Part shown: positions 41,452 through 50,595 of the stretch, piece by piece
Layout: each line of letters starts with the position of its first letter
How positions within the stretch are numbered: the first letter of the stretch is position 1
From: Mesorhizobium sp. 113-3-3
Lineage (GTDB): Bacteria > Pseudomonadota > Alphaproteobacteria > Rhizobiales > Rhizobiaceae
DNA: 64,000 nucleotides
Direction of reading: 5' to 3'
NCBI RefSeq assembly: GCF_016756495.1
Contig: NZ_AP023243.1
Location: 3,538,501-3,602,500 of the forward strand
Made by a program: the position numbers and the translations under genes
Notes under the pieces: model-generated
Databases searched by the model: none
Told to the model about the DNA's origin: nothing
Seen by the model: the letters and a program-made list of their open reading frames with translations, nothing else

Positions 41452-42632
41452 GCGGCCTCGCGGCGATAGGTGGAAGCAAAACGGCGCAGCCGAGCCGCTG
41501 CTTCCTGCAGCACCGGTTCCGGTTGGCAGAGGCTGATGCGGATATGGCCGGCGGCGGCGTCACCGAAGCTGGAGCCGGGCATCACGCCGACCTTCTCCTG
41601 GTCGAGGAGGGCCCAGGCGAACTTTTCGTCGTCGGGTTCGACATCGGAGATGTCGAGCATGACATACATGCCGCCTTCGGAACCGCGCACGGTGACGTCG
41701 TTCATGCCGCGCACGGCATCGAGGAAGACGGTGCGGCGCGCCGCGTAGCGCTCGGCGATCTCCTTGACGCCGTAGCGGTTCTCCAGCGCCTCGGTGCAGG
41801 CGATCGAGATGAAGGCCGGCAGGCCGTAGGTCGTCACCAGATTGAGGTTGGTGAGCAGCGTGATCATCTCTTGCGGGCCAGTCAGCCAGCCCATGCGCCA
41901 GCCGGTCATGCCGTGGCTCTTGGACATGGAATTGATGACCAGCGTGCGCTCGGCCATGCCGGGCAGCGAGCGCGGCGAGACATGCTCGCCGCCGCCCAGC
42001 GTCCAGTAGACCTCGTCCGACAGAAGCCAGAGATCGTGCTCGCGGCAGATTTGCGCCAGCTGTTCCAGCCGCTCGCGCGAATAGACCGCACCTGTCGGGT
42101 TGTTCGGCGTGTTGATGAGGATGGCGCGCGTGTTGGGCCTGAGTGCCGCGCGGATCATGTCGGCGCGGGGTTGAAACCCGTCCTCGGCCGGCGTCTCGAC
42201 GACGGTGAAGCTGGCCCCGGCGGCGCTGAACGTGTTGGGATAGGTAGCATAGTACGGCGCCACCACGATGGCGTGGTCGCCCTGATCCAGCACGGCCTGC
42301 ACGGCCGCGTAAAGTGCGGCCTGGCCGCCAGGTGTGGCGATGACCTGATCCGGTGTCGTCTCGACGCCGGTGCAGGCGCTCGAAGCGACCGCCATCGCCT
42401 GGCGCAGGCGCGGCAGGCCGGGCAGCGGCGTGTAGTGGTGGTTGCTGCCGCGAACCGCGGTGACGCAGGCCTCGATCGTCTCAGAGGGCGTGTCGAAATC
42501 ATGGTCGCCGACGGACAGCATGATGATGTCCTCGCCGGCTTCCTTGCGGGCCCAGGCGGCGGAATGAACCTCCCAGCCATCCTTGCCGGAAGGCACGATG
42601 CCGGAAATACGCGATGATGGTCTGGGCATCAT
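41448..42632 (-). CDS. Class I/II PLP aminotransferase
   Basis: A 394-residue PLP-dependent aminotransferase of the aspartate-aminotransferase fold. Visible: LSVGDHDFDTPSETIEACV, TPGGQAALYAAVQAVL, INTPNNPTGAVYSRERLEQL, the cofactor tyrosine/Asp region LLSDEVYW and the lysine in INSMSKSHGMTGWRMGW. Overlaps both neighbours by 4 bases. In this operon it may handle the amino acid made after demethylation or a keto acid product; the substrate is unknown. Confidence 0.88.
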   Translation of the reverse strand: MMPRPSSRISGIVPSGKDGWEVHSAAWARKEAGEDIIMLSVGDHDFDTPSETIEACVTAVRGSNHHYTPLPGLPRLRQAMAVASSACTGVETTPDQVIATPGGQAALYAAVQAVLDQGDHAIVVAPYYATYPNTFSAAGASFTVVETPAEDGFQPRADMIRAALRPNTRAILINTPNNPTGAVYSRERLEQLAQICREHDLWLLSDEVYWTLGGGEHVSPRSLPGMAERTLVINSMSKSHGMTGWRMGWLTGPQEMITLLTNLNLVTTYGLPAFISIACTEALENRYGVKEIAERYAARRTVFLDAVRGMNDVTVRGSEGGMYVMLDISDVEPDDEKFAWALLDQEKVGVMPGSSFGDAAAGHIRISLCQPEPVLQEAAARLRRFASTYRREAA

Positions 42633-43528
42633 TGAACTCCCGAGATCTGGTAGCCGGCCTGTTCGAGCCGGCTGCGCAGCGCCGCGATATGGGCGGGACC
42701 AACTTCACAGCAACCGCCGACGATTTCTGCGCCGGCCTCGACCCAGCCGATGGCCTGATCAGCATAGGCGTCGGGGCCGAGGTCGTGGCGGGCGTGCAGC
42801 ACGTCGACGGTACCGCCGTGCTTGAGCGCCTCTGTGGAGGTGAAGCCATTGGCATAGGCGCCGACCGGGCCGCCGAGTTCGATCAGCTCAGGCAAGGCGG
42901 CGGCGATCGCTTCCGGCCGGCAGCAGTTGAGCAGCCGCGCCGCTATCGGCAGGCCATCGAGCGCGCTTGCCGCGGCGGCTATTGTTTCGCCGCTGCGCAG
43001 CCGCGGCGCGCCGTGATCGGCGAGCGTCCAGGATACCCAGACCGGCTTGCCGCTTTCCGATGCCGCGGTGACGGCCGCGCGTGCTTCATCGGCCGAGGCC
43101 ATGGTTTCGCACAGGAAGAGATCGACGCCATCCGCCTGCTCGGCGACGATGCGGCGATAGATGTCGAGCGTTTCCTGATAGGAGATGGTCAGCGCCGGCG
43201 CGTAGCTGCCGAAAAGCGGCGACAGGCAGCCGGCGATCGCTGCCTCGCCGGCTGCGTCGCAAGCTTGCCTGGCCAGTTCGATGCCGCGCTTCTGCAACGG
43301 CTTGAACAGCTCCTCGGCACCCTCGCGCGCCAGCCGTTCGGGCGTTGCCGAATAGGTGTTGAGGGTGATGACGCGGGCGCCGGCGCGAATGAATTCGGCA
43401 TGCAGGTCGCGCACCAGATCGGGCTCGTCGATCAAGACCCTGGCCGACCACAGTGGCGTCGGCTCGGATTTGCTGCGGCGGACCAGTTCCTGGCCCATGC
43501 CGCCATCGGTAAGGATGACATTCTTCAT
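42629..43528 (-). CDS. Homocysteine S-methyltransferase family protein
   Basis: A 299-residue zinc methyltransferase. The opening LTDGGMGQELVRR, the region VITLNTYSATPERLAREG, and the zinc cysteines in LLNCCRPEAI and VGGCCEVGP are as in MmuM/BHMT-type enzymes. They transfer a methyl group from a methyl donor (S-methylmethionine, betaine or others) to homocysteine. ATG 43528 is chosen as the family start; the longer frame in the same register lies within the next gene. Placed between two demethylating dehydrogenases, betaine is a reasonable but unproven donor. Confidence 0.88.
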   Translation of the reverse strand: MKNVILTDGGMGQELVRRSKSEPTPLWSARVLIDEPDLVRDLHAEFIRAGARVITLNTYSATPERLAREGAEELFKPLQKRGIELARQACDAAGEAAIAGCLSPLFGSYAPALTISYQETLDIYRRIVAEQADGVDLFLCETMASADEARAAVTAASESGKPVWVSWTLADHGAPRLRSGETIAAAASALDGLPIAARLLNCCRPEAIAAALPELIELGGPVGAYANGFTSTEALKHGGTVDVLHARHDLGPDAYADQAIGWVEAGAEIVGGCCEVGPAHIAALRSRLEQAGYQISGVQ

Positions 43529-46002
43529 GCCCGCAGCCTTTCGTTCCTCGGATCCCAGAGTGGCTCGTCTTTCTGCACCACCGCCTGGAATCGGTCGCCG
43601 AAGATTTCGACCTCGACGGAGGTGCCGGGCTCGGTCAAGTCCACGCGCAGCATGCCGAGCGCGATGGACTTGTCGATGCGATGGCCCCAGCCGCCCGACG
43701 TGGTCTCGCCGACGATCTGGCCGCCATGCCACAGCGTCGACATGTAGGGCGCGTCGCAATCGCCGGGGTTTTCGACGACCAGCGTGACGAAGCGCTTCTT
43801 CACGCCTTGCTGCTTTTCGTTCTGCAATGCGGCCTTGCCACGGAAGTCGGGCTTCTCCCATTTGACGAAACGCTCAAGCCCGCCCTGCAGGATGGAATAG
43901 TCGGTCGACAGATCGCCTTTCCAGGTGCGGTAGCCCTTCTCGAGCCGGAGCGAATCCAGCGCGTACATGCCGAACGGTTTCAGTCCGTGCTTCTGCCCGG
44001 CCGCCCAGATGGCATCGAAGATGCCCGATGTGTCACCGACCTTGGTGTGGATCTCCCAGCCGAGCTCGCCGGCGAAGGAGACGCGCACCAGCTTCGCCCA
44101 GCGCCCGGCGATGGTGGTTTCCTGATGCGTCAGCCATGGCAGGGTGAGGTCGGCGGCGCAGACATCGGCGAGGATTTTGCGCGAGTTGGGGCCGGCCAGG
44201 ATCTGGGTGGAATAGTCCTCGGTGCGGTCGGTCAGGGTGAAGGCGGCGTCTTTCGGCATGCGCGACTTCAGCCATTCGAAATCATGCCATTGCGCGACCG
44301 CTGCGGTGATCAGCGTCATCTGGTCCTCGCCGTGGCGCACGACCGACATTTCGGTGACGATGCGGCCCTTGTCGTCAGCGAAATAGACGAGGCCGATGCG
44401 GCCGGGCTTCGGCACCAGGCCGGTGACCTGCAGGCTCAGCCATTCGGCGGCGCCGGAGCCTTCCAGGTTGAAACGCGAGAAGCCGGGCAGGTCGAGGATG
44501 CCGGCGGCGTCGCGGACGGCCAGGCACTCTTCGCGCACGCGATGCTGCCAGGGACCTTCACGGCGGAAGGTCAGCGTCGCTTCCTCGGAAATGTCGTCGC
44601 CCGGCTGCGCATACCAGGTGACACGCTCCCAGCCATTATAGGCGTCGAAGCGGCCGCCGAGCGCCTTGGTGCGGTCGTGGATCGGCGACAGTTTGCGGTC
44701 GCGCCCTTCGGGCCAGGCGTGGCGCGGGAACTGGATGGCGTATTCATTGCCGTAGATTTCCATGCCCTTGGCGACGCAATAATCCGGCGCCGAGGCAAAC
44801 GAGGTAAAGCGGCGCGGATCGCAGGACCACATATCCCATTCGGTCTGGCCCTGCGTGACCCATTCGGCCAGCACCTTGCCGGCGCCGCCGCCCTGGGCAA
44901 TGCCGAAGGTGAAGACGCAGGCCTCGAAGGCGTTGGGGACGCCGGGCATCGGGCCGATCAGCGGATTGCCGTCCGGCGCATAGGGGATGGGCCCGTTGAT
45001 GACCTTGGACAGGCCGGCGGTGCCCAGGATCGGCACGCGGGCGACGGCATCGGCCAAATAATGTTCCAGCCGGTCGAGATCGTCGGGGAAGAGCTGGAAG
45101 GAAAAATCCTCCGGCATCGGATCGCCGGGGGTGGCCCAATGCGCGCGGCAATTGCGCTCATAGGGGCCGAGATTCATGCCGGTCTTTTCCTGGCGCAGAT
45201 AGTAGGAGGTGTCGACATCGCGCAGCAGCGGCAGTTTCTTGCCCTGTTCCTTCGACCATGCGGCCAGTTCGGGGATTTCCTCGAACAGGATGTACTGGTG
45301 GCTCATCACCATCATCGGCACTTCGCGGCCGAACATCTTGCCGACTTCGGCGGCACGGTAGCCGGCGGCATTGACGACGATTTCGCAGCGGATCTCGCCT
45401 TGCGGCGTGGCGACCACCCACTCATCCTTCTCGCGGCGCACGCCGGTGACGGGGCAGAAGCGGATGATCTTGGCGCCCAAATCGCGCGCGCCCTTGGCCA
45501 GCGCCTGGGTCAACTGCGCCGGGTCGATGTCGCCATCGCTCGGATCGTAGAGCGCGCCCTCCAAATCATGCGTCTCGATGAAGGGATAGCGGCGCTTGAT
45601 CTCGTCGACGCCGACCACTTCAATATTCATGCCCTGATAGCGGCCCATGCCCTTGGCGCGCTGGAATTCCTGCATGCGCTCCTTGGAATGGGCGAGCCGC
45701 AGCGAACCGGTGACGTGGTAATTCATGGGATAGTCGACCGCGTCGGCCAGGCCGCGATACAGCTCGGTCGAATAGCGCTGCATATTCATCAGAGACCAGG
45801 ACGAGGAAAAGGTCGGCACATTGCCGGCGGCATGCCAGGTCGAGCCTGATGTCAGCTCGTTCTTTTCCAGGAGCACGCAGTCGGTCCAGCCCGCCTTGGC
45901 GAGATGATAGAGCGAGGAGGTGCCGACCACGCCACCCCCGATGATCACCACGCGCGCCGTGCTCGGCAACCCCGCCATCTTCTTCTCCCAAAATTGACTC
46001 AA
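43525..46002 (-). CDS. FAD/GcvT dehydrogenase (dimethylglycine/sarcosine dehydrogenase family), copy 2
   Basis: An 825-residue protein with the same domain order as the copy at 39004: FAD domain (VVIIGGGVVGTSSLYHLAK, covalent-FAD motif TSGSTWHAAGN), middle domain, and GcvT folate domains near the C-terminus (SFAGELGWEIHTKVG, LEKGYRTWKGDLSTDYS). The two copies are only distantly similar, so they probably act on different methylated amines or successive steps. The start overlaps the XRE-cupin gene stop by 4 bases. Confidence 0.88.
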   Translation of the reverse strand: MSQFWEKKMAGLPSTARVVIIGGGVVGTSSLYHLAKAGWTDCVLLEKNELTSGSTWHAAGNVPTFSSSWSLMNMQRYSTELYRGLADAVDYPMNYHVTGSLRLAHSKERMQEFQRAKGMGRYQGMNIEVVGVDEIKRRYPFIETHDLEGALYDPSDGDIDPAQLTQALAKGARDLGAKIIRFCPVTGVRREKDEWVVATPQGEIRCEIVVNAAGYRAAEVGKMFGREVPMMVMSHQYILFEEIPELAAWSKEQGKKLPLLRDVDTSYYLRQEKTGMNLGPYERNCRAHWATPGDPMPEDFSFQLFPDDLDRLEHYLADAVARVPILGTAGLSKVINGPIPYAPDGNPLIGPMPGVPNAFEACVFTFGIAQGGGAGKVLAEWVTQGQTEWDMWSCDPRRFTSFASAPDYCVAKGMEIYGNEYAIQFPRHAWPEGRDRKLSPIHDRTKALGGRFDAYNGWERVTWYAQPGDDISEEATLTFRREGPWQHRVREECLAVRDAAGILDLPGFSRFNLEGSGAAEWLSLQVTGLVPKPGRIGLVYFADDKGRIVTEMSVVRHGEDQMTLITAAVAQWHDFEWLKSRMPKDAAFTLTDRTEDYSTQILAGPNSRKILADVCAADLTLPWLTHQETTIAGRWAKLVRVSFAGELGWEIHTKVGDTSGIFDAIWAAGQKHGLKPFGMYALDSLRLEKGYRTWKGDLSTDYSILQGGLERFVKWEKPDFRGKAALQNEKQQGVKKRFVTLVVENPGDCDAPYMSTLWHGGQIVGETTSGGWGHRIDKSIALGMLRVDLTEPGTSVEVEIFGDRFQAVVQKDEPLWDPRNERLRA

Positions 46003-46595
46003 TAAACCGGTGGCGAAACCACCCAGATGACAACCGCCGGCTCGGTGCCTGGATTGCGCCAGCGATAGGGCTTGCCTTCGAAGCGGAAGGAATCGCCTTC
46101 GACGAGCCGGTGCCAGATACCCGCTATCTCGATCTCGAAAATACCGGAGGCAAGATAGCCTGCTTCCTCGGTCGGCCGCAGTTGCTCGGTCTTCATTTCC
46201 GCGCCCGGCGCGAAGATCGAGCGCACCATTTCGAAGCTACCACCGAGATCGGGCGACAGGAGTTCTTCCACCAGGCCGGATTCGCTGGTGCCAAGGGTGC
46301 GGCGCCTGCCGGCCCGCACCACCACGCCGCGCTCGCTCTCGACGGGCACGTCATGGCTGAAGAACAGGCTGATCGGCACGCCGAACAGTTCGGCGAACGC
46401 CCTGAGATCGCTGAGCGACGGCGTCGACAGGCCGCGCTCGACCTGACTGACCCAGCCGACCGAACGGCCGAGTTTCAGCGCGATTTCGGCGAGCGTCAGC
46501 CCGCGCGCCCTGCGCAGCGCCCGGATATCGCCAGCCAGCACGCGTTCGTCAGGTCCCTGTAATGTTCGTGCGGTAGGAGACGCCAAAACGCTCAC
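45999..46595 (-). CDS. XRE-cupin transcriptional regulator
   Basis: A 198-residue regulator: N-terminal Cro/C1-type helix-turn-helix (about 22-77: IRALRRARGLTLAEIALKLG, VGWVSQVERGLSTPSLSDL) and C-terminal cupin domain that binds a small ligand (about 110-195: EEAGYLASGIFEIEIAG, GDSFRFEGKPYRWRNPG). It is the first gene of the operon and overlaps the dehydrogenase start, so it likely senses the pathway substrate or product. TCATGA repeats lie just upstream of its start. Confidence 0.9.
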   Translation of the reverse strand: MSVLASPTARTLQGPDERVLAGDIRALRRARGLTLAEIALKLGRSVGWVSQVERGLSTPSLSDLRAFAELFGVPISLFFSHDVPVESERGVVVRAGRRRTLGTSESGLVEELLSPDLGGSFEMVRSIFAPGAEMKTEQLRPTEEAGYLASGIFEIEIAGIWHRLVEGDSFRFEGKPYRWRNPGTEPAVVIWVVSPPVY

Positions 46596-46596
46596 T

Positions 46597-46641
46597 TCAT
46601 GAAAATTTCAAACCGAATTTCATGAGAAATCAAGCTCATGA
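46597..46641. promoter_or_regulatory. Triple TCATGA operator-like repeats
   Basis: TCATGA occurs at 46597, 46620 and 46636 within an AT-rich patch that also contains GAAATTT/AAATTTC-type symmetry. The block lies 2 bases upstream of the XRE-cupin start and between it and the divergent nitroreductase gene. It is a natural candidate for autoregulation or shared control. Confidence 0.5.
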
Positions 46642-46766
46642 AAAAATCAAGTAGATTTTCACCAATGCTCAAGATTTGCTTGCAGGATTTTGACGGTTCA
46701 TGCAAAGGCTCCGCCGCGAGCGGCGAGTGGGGACGTCCGATCGACGCAAAGGCTAAGGGACGGCCC

Positions 46767-47471
46767 ATGTTGGAAAAGAAGGCTCGAATCGCGGATGAGG
46801 CCGAGATCGTCGACGAGGCGATCGTGTCGCGACGTTCGGTGCGCGCATTTCTGCCTGACATGATCGAAGACGACACTATCCGCGACATTCTGGCGGTTGC
46901 GGCTCGCGCGCCTTCCGGCACCAATATGCAGCCATGGCGGGTCTACGTCACCAAGGGCGAGACCAAGCAACAGATCTCGGATGCCATCCTGAATTCCGGT
47001 ATCCGCGCCGAAAAGGCCGACTGGGACGAGTACCGCTACTATCCCACCCAGTTCTTCGAACCCTATCTGACGCGGCGACGCGCCAACGGCTTCGGCCTCT
47101 ATGGCGCGCTCGGCATCGGCCGCCGCGAGGTCGACAAGATGCGTGCCCAGCATGACCGCAACTTCGTCTTCTTCGACGCGCCGGTCGGCATGATCTTCAC
47201 CATCGACCGCCGGCTCAACCAGGGTTCGTGGATCGACTACGGCATGTTCCTGCAGAACATCATGGTCGCGGCGCGGGGCAGGGGCCTGCACACCTGCCCG
47301 CAGGCCGCCTTCGCGCCCTATCACCGGCAGATCCGGCCGGTGCTCAACATTCCCGACGAGGAGATCGTCGTCTGCGGCATGGCGCTCGGCTATGAGGACA
47401 CCTCCAAGCCGGAAAACGCCTTCCGCACCGACCGCGTGCCGCTGGAAGAGTGGGTGACGTTCAGCGAGTAG
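46767..47471 (+). CDS. Nitroreductase-family flavoprotein
   Basis: A 234-residue FMN enzyme of the nitroreductase superfamily: SRRSVRAFLPDMIEDDTI, the cofactor motif ARAPSGTNMQPWRVYV (Pro-Ser-Gly-Thr-Asn), and the late GLHTCPQAAFAPYH and VVCGMALGYED motifs. Such enzymes reduce nitro groups, quinones or flavins with NAD(P)H. ATG 46767 has AAGGGA 7 bases upstream; a longer frame from 46638 covers the operator region and is unlikely. Divergent from the demethylation operon; whether it shares the regulation is not known. Confidence 0.85.
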   Translation: MLEKKARIADEAEIVDEAIVSRRSVRAFLPDMIEDDTIRDILAVAARAPSGTNMQPWRVYVTKGETKQQISDAILNSGIRAEKADWDEYRYYPTQFFEPYLTRRRANGFGLYGALGIGRREVDKMRAQHDRNFVFFDAPVGMIFTIDRRLNQGSWIDYGMFLQNIMVAARGRGLHTCPQAAFAPYHRQIRPVLNIPDEEIVVCGMALGYEDTSKPENAFRTDRVPLEEWVTFSE

Positions 47472-47502
47472 AGCGGCTGCCCGGCCTGGCGGCGCTTGCC
47501 GG

Positions 47503-48945
47503 CTATTCCGTATTCATCTGCATGCCATGGCCGCTGACATGGGCGCCGTCCTGCGGCGTCAGCTTGAGATAGGCAAGCAGCGCGCAGAGCGTGATGACGC
47601 CCTCGATCGCGAACAGGACCCGGAAATCATTGGTCACGGCAGGGCCACCGCCGGCCAGGAACGACAGCATGGCCGCCGCCAGGCCGACGCTGACCGCCAC
47701 CGCGAGCTGCCAGAGGATGTAATAAAGCGCGCTGAAGCGGGCGAGCTGGTCGGGGGCGATGTCGGAATAGGCGAGGTTGCCGGTCGAGGCCCATTGGACG
47801 GAGCGAAAGACGCCGAAAGCAAAGATGTAGCCAAGCACGATCCAGACCGGCGTCGTCGCCTGCATCAAGGCGAAGCCGGCCACCATGGCGGCAACAACCG
47901 GCGTGTTGAAGACCAGCACGCGGCGGAAGCCGAACCGGTTGAGGACGCGCGGCATGAAGAAACGCATGATCACCGAGCCGAGCGCGGCAACGAAGGTCAG
48001 CGATCCCGCCTGCACCGCACTCATGCCGAAGCCGAGCTGGAACATCAGCGGCAGCAGGAAGGCGACGGAGCTCAGGCCGATCGTGTCCAGCCCACCGCCG
48101 GTGAGGAACGAGATGCGGAAGGTGCGGATGCGCAGGAGCTTCAAATCGAGCAGGGGATTTGGCACGCGCAGGCAGTAGAGCGAGGCAATCGACAGGATGA
48201 TGACCGCCAGCGCCAGTTCGCCGGCGATCATCCCGCCGGGGGCATCCTTGGCGGCCAGCGAATCCATGCCGAACACCAGCAGGATCATGCCGCTGCCGAC
48301 CAGCAGGAAACCTGGAAAATCGAACCGCGTACGCACGGGCTTGGTCACCGTCGGGAACAGAGAGGCGGCAAGGACCGCCGCCGCCAGCGCGAACGGGACG
48401 TTTATGAAGAAGATCCAGCGCCAGGAAATGTAGGTGGTCAGCGCGCCGCCGACGAGCGGCCCGACCAGCGGCCCGGTCTGGCTGGCCACCGAGATATACA
48501 TGTTGATCTTCAGCGTCCTGTTGCGCGGGAAACTCGACAGGATGACGACCTGGCCGAGCGTGCCCATCAGCGCGCCGCCAAACCCCTGCAGCGCGCGGGC
48601 GCCGACCAGCGTCCAGATGTCGTTGGACAGGCCGCAGAGCGCCGATGAGGTGGCGAACACCAGCAAGGCGAAGCAGTAGACGTTGCGCAGGCCGAAGCGG
48701 TCGGCCGCCCAGCCGCCGAGCGGCATCGAGATGATCAGGCTGGCAACATAGACGGTGATCAGCAGGCCGAGCTGGCTCGGCGGGCGGGCGAGGCTTTCGC
48801 CGATGCCGGGCAGCGCCGTCACCACGACATTCTGGTCGAGGCTGGTCATGAACACGCCGCAGGCGACCGTCAGTGGCAGCAGGAGCAAGGCTCTGGCCGA
48901 CACATCGGCGCGATCGGTGGCGCCGGCGGATAGTTCTGCGGTCAT
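47503..48945 (-). CDS. MFS drug/metabolite exporter, DHA2 (EmrB) type
   Basis: A 480-residue membrane protein with about 14 helices. Motif C-like TSLDQNVVVTALPGIGESL, the loop motif GGWAADRFGLRNVY, and RALQGFGGALMGTLGQVVI are typical of EmrB/QacA-type exporters. ATG 48945 begins the usual short N-terminus; 29 more codons upstream lack support. Convergent with the nitroreductase gene. The exported compound is unknown. Confidence 0.88.
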   Translation of the reverse strand: MTAELSAGATDRADVSARALLLLPLTVACGVFMTSLDQNVVVTALPGIGESLARPPSQLGLLITVYVASLIISMPLGGWAADRFGLRNVYCFALLVFATSSALCGLSNDIWTLVGARALQGFGGALMGTLGQVVILSSFPRNRTLKINMYISVASQTGPLVGPLVGGALTTYISWRWIFFINVPFALAAAVLAASLFPTVTKPVRTRFDFPGFLLVGSGMILLVFGMDSLAAKDAPGGMIAGELALAVIILSIASLYCLRVPNPLLDLKLLRIRTFRISFLTGGGLDTIGLSSVAFLLPLMFQLGFGMSAVQAGSLTFVAALGSVIMRFFMPRVLNRFGFRRVLVFNTPVVAAMVAGFALMQATTPVWIVLGYIFAFGVFRSVQWASTGNLAYSDIAPDQLARFSALYYILWQLAVAVSVGLAAAMLSFLAGGGPAVTNDFRVLFAIEGVITLCALLAYLKLTPQDGAHVSGHGMQMNTE

Positions 48946-49099
48946 GGGGATGTTCGAACCAAACGAATGTGCCGAGTCTGAGACGGGATTTTTATCCCTT
49001 GGGCCGATCTGGCGGCCATGTCTTTCCACCATGGCCGTCCGCGGCGCGATTCTCTAGCGGCAGAACCGGCCGGCATTGAGGCCAGAAGGTTTTCCGAGC

Positions 49100-50005
49100 T
49101 CAACCGTCAAACAGATGCTGAAGCAGCGACCGCAGCCATTGGTGCGCCGGGTCGCCGTCGCGTCGCTTGTGCCAGATCTGCGTGAACTGAAAGGCCGGAA
49201 TTTCGAAAGGTGGGGCGAAGACGCAGAGCCGGTTGTCGGGCGCCGGCAGTATCCGACGTGCGACGGTAAGCACCAGGTCGGTGCCGGCGATCAGGCGCGG
49301 CGCCACGCCCCAATGCGGGATGATGAGGCAGAGCCGCCGCTTGTGGCCCATTTCGGCCAGGGCCTTGTCGACCTCGCTCTGACGCTCTGGCCGCAAATCG
49401 ACCAGCGCGTGGGGCCGTTCGAGATAAGTCGCCAGATCTATCGTCTTTCTGCCGCCAAGACTTGCCGCATCGGCGAGACAGGCAAAGCGCTCGTCGAACA
49501 AGCGATGCGAGCGCACGGACCGATCGAGGCTGGGAAAGACGCCAAAGGCAAGATCGATCTCGCCGTCGATGATTTGCGAAACCATCACCTCGCGGCTCGC
49601 CTGGCTGACCACGAGGTCGACCTGCGGTGCCTGCGCCCGCATGACCGGCAGCAGTGCCGGCAGGATGACCGCCGCGCCATAGTCCGACATAGCGAGCCGA
49701 AACCTCCGGCGCTCCGTCGCCGGGTCGAACCCGGCCGGTGCCAGAAGGTGCCGCATGCGATCGAGCGCCTCGGTCAGTGCCGGGGTGATTTCCATAGCGC
49801 GCGCCGTCGGCTCTAGGCCTCCCTGCCGCCTGACCAGCAGCGGGTCATCGAGAAGGTGACGTAGCCTGGCGAGCGCATGGCTCACGGCGGGCTGACTCTT
49901 GTTCAGTCGGATTGCCGCCCGCGAGACGTGGCGTTCAGCCAGCAAGGCCTCCAGCACGACGAGCAGGTTCAGATCGATACCGGCGAGATTATTCATTTGG
50001 TGCAT
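49100..50005 (-). CDS. LysR-family transcriptional regulator
   Basis: A 301-residue regulator with an N-terminal winged helix (LNLLVVLEALLAERHVSRAAIRLNKSQPAVSHALARLRHLLDDPLLVR in family order) and a C-terminal substrate-binding domain of the NodD/LinR-like type. Divergent from the YdcZ/VOC pair, which it probably controls; an inverted repeat spans its start codon. Confidence 0.9.
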   Translation of the reverse strand: MHQMNNLAGIDLNLLVVLEALLAERHVSRAAIRLNKSQPAVSHALARLRHLLDDPLLVRRQGGLEPTARAMEITPALTEALDRMRHLLAPAGFDPATERRRFRLAMSDYGAAVILPALLPVMRAQAPQVDLVVSQASREVMVSQIIDGEIDLAFGVFPSLDRSVRSHRLFDERFACLADAASLGGRKTIDLATYLERPHALVDLRPERQSEVDKALAEMGHKRRLCLIIPHWGVAPRLIAGTDLVLTVARRILPAPDNRLCVFAPPFEIPAFQFTQIWHKRRDGDPAHQWLRSLLQHLFDG

Positions 50006-50038
50006 ATTACGCGTACGCGAGTCGAATTTCCATATGCA
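50001..50038. promoter_or_regulatory. Inverted repeat in the LysR/ydcZ divergent region
   Basis: TGCATAT (50001-50007) and ATATGCA (50032-50038) flank the perfect palindrome CGCGTACGCG (50010-50019). LysR proteins usually bind dyads in the region between themselves and a divergent target, as here. Confidence 0.5.
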
Positions 50039-50082
50039 AGTCCGATGCTGTAGTTGGCCTTGATCGATATGGAGACAATCTC

Positions 50083-50595
50083 ATGGCCAGCACCTTTTCC
50101 TTTCTGATTGCCGCCCTGCTGGCAGGAGCCATCGTCCCCTTCCAGGCAGGGGCGAACGCCATGCTTGGCCGCCTGCTCGGCCATCCGCTCTGGGCAACCT
50201 TGGTCTCGCTGGGCGTCAGCGTCGCGCTGATCGTGCCGGTCATGATGGTCTTCAAGCTGCCGGTTCCAGCCGTCGGGGTGGCACTGAAAGGTCCGTGGTG
50301 GATCTGGATCGGCGGCGCGGCAGGCGTGGTCTACATCACCGCCGCACTGCTTCTGGCACCGAAGCTCGGCGCCGCGAGCTTCATCGTTGCCGTCATCGCC
50401 GGCCAAATGATGGCGTCACTGGTCATCGATCACTTTGCCTTGATGGGCTTTGCCCATCGACCGGTCACAGTGGCTCGTTTCGCCGGACTTGCGCTGATTA
50501 TCGGCGGGCTGATCGTCACGCAATGGGCAAGCACGATTGCACCACAGGCAACCCAACTCGACTTCAATCCTGTCCACAAAGGAGACAGCAAATGA
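50083..50595 (+). CDS. DMT transporter, YdcZ/DUF606 family
   Basis: A 170-residue membrane protein of five helices (LIAALLAGAIVPFQAGANAMLGRLLG at the start, VITGxx-like later segments, RFAGLALIIGGLIVTQ at the end), half the size of EamA-type transporters and likely a dimer. Exports an unknown metabolite. ATG 50083 begins the first helix; the following gene overlaps its stop by 4 bases. Confidence 0.85.
   Translation: MASTFSFLIAALLAGAIVPFQAGANAMLGRLLGHPLWATLVSLGVSVALIVPVMMVFKLPVPAVGVALKGPWWIWIGGAAGVVYITAALLLAPKLGAASFIVAVIAGQMMASLVIDHFALMGFAHRPVTVARFAGLALIIGGLIVTQWASTIAPQATQLDFNPVHKGDSK

Noticed and set aside
43681..45849. 722-codon plus-strand open frame
   Set aside because: Antisense shadow of the second FAD/GcvT dehydrogenase gene, no start signal or domain.
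46597..46641. TCATGA repeats considered as a CRISPR-like or tandem repeat array
   Set aside because: Only three 6-bp copies with unequal spacing; fits operator sites better.
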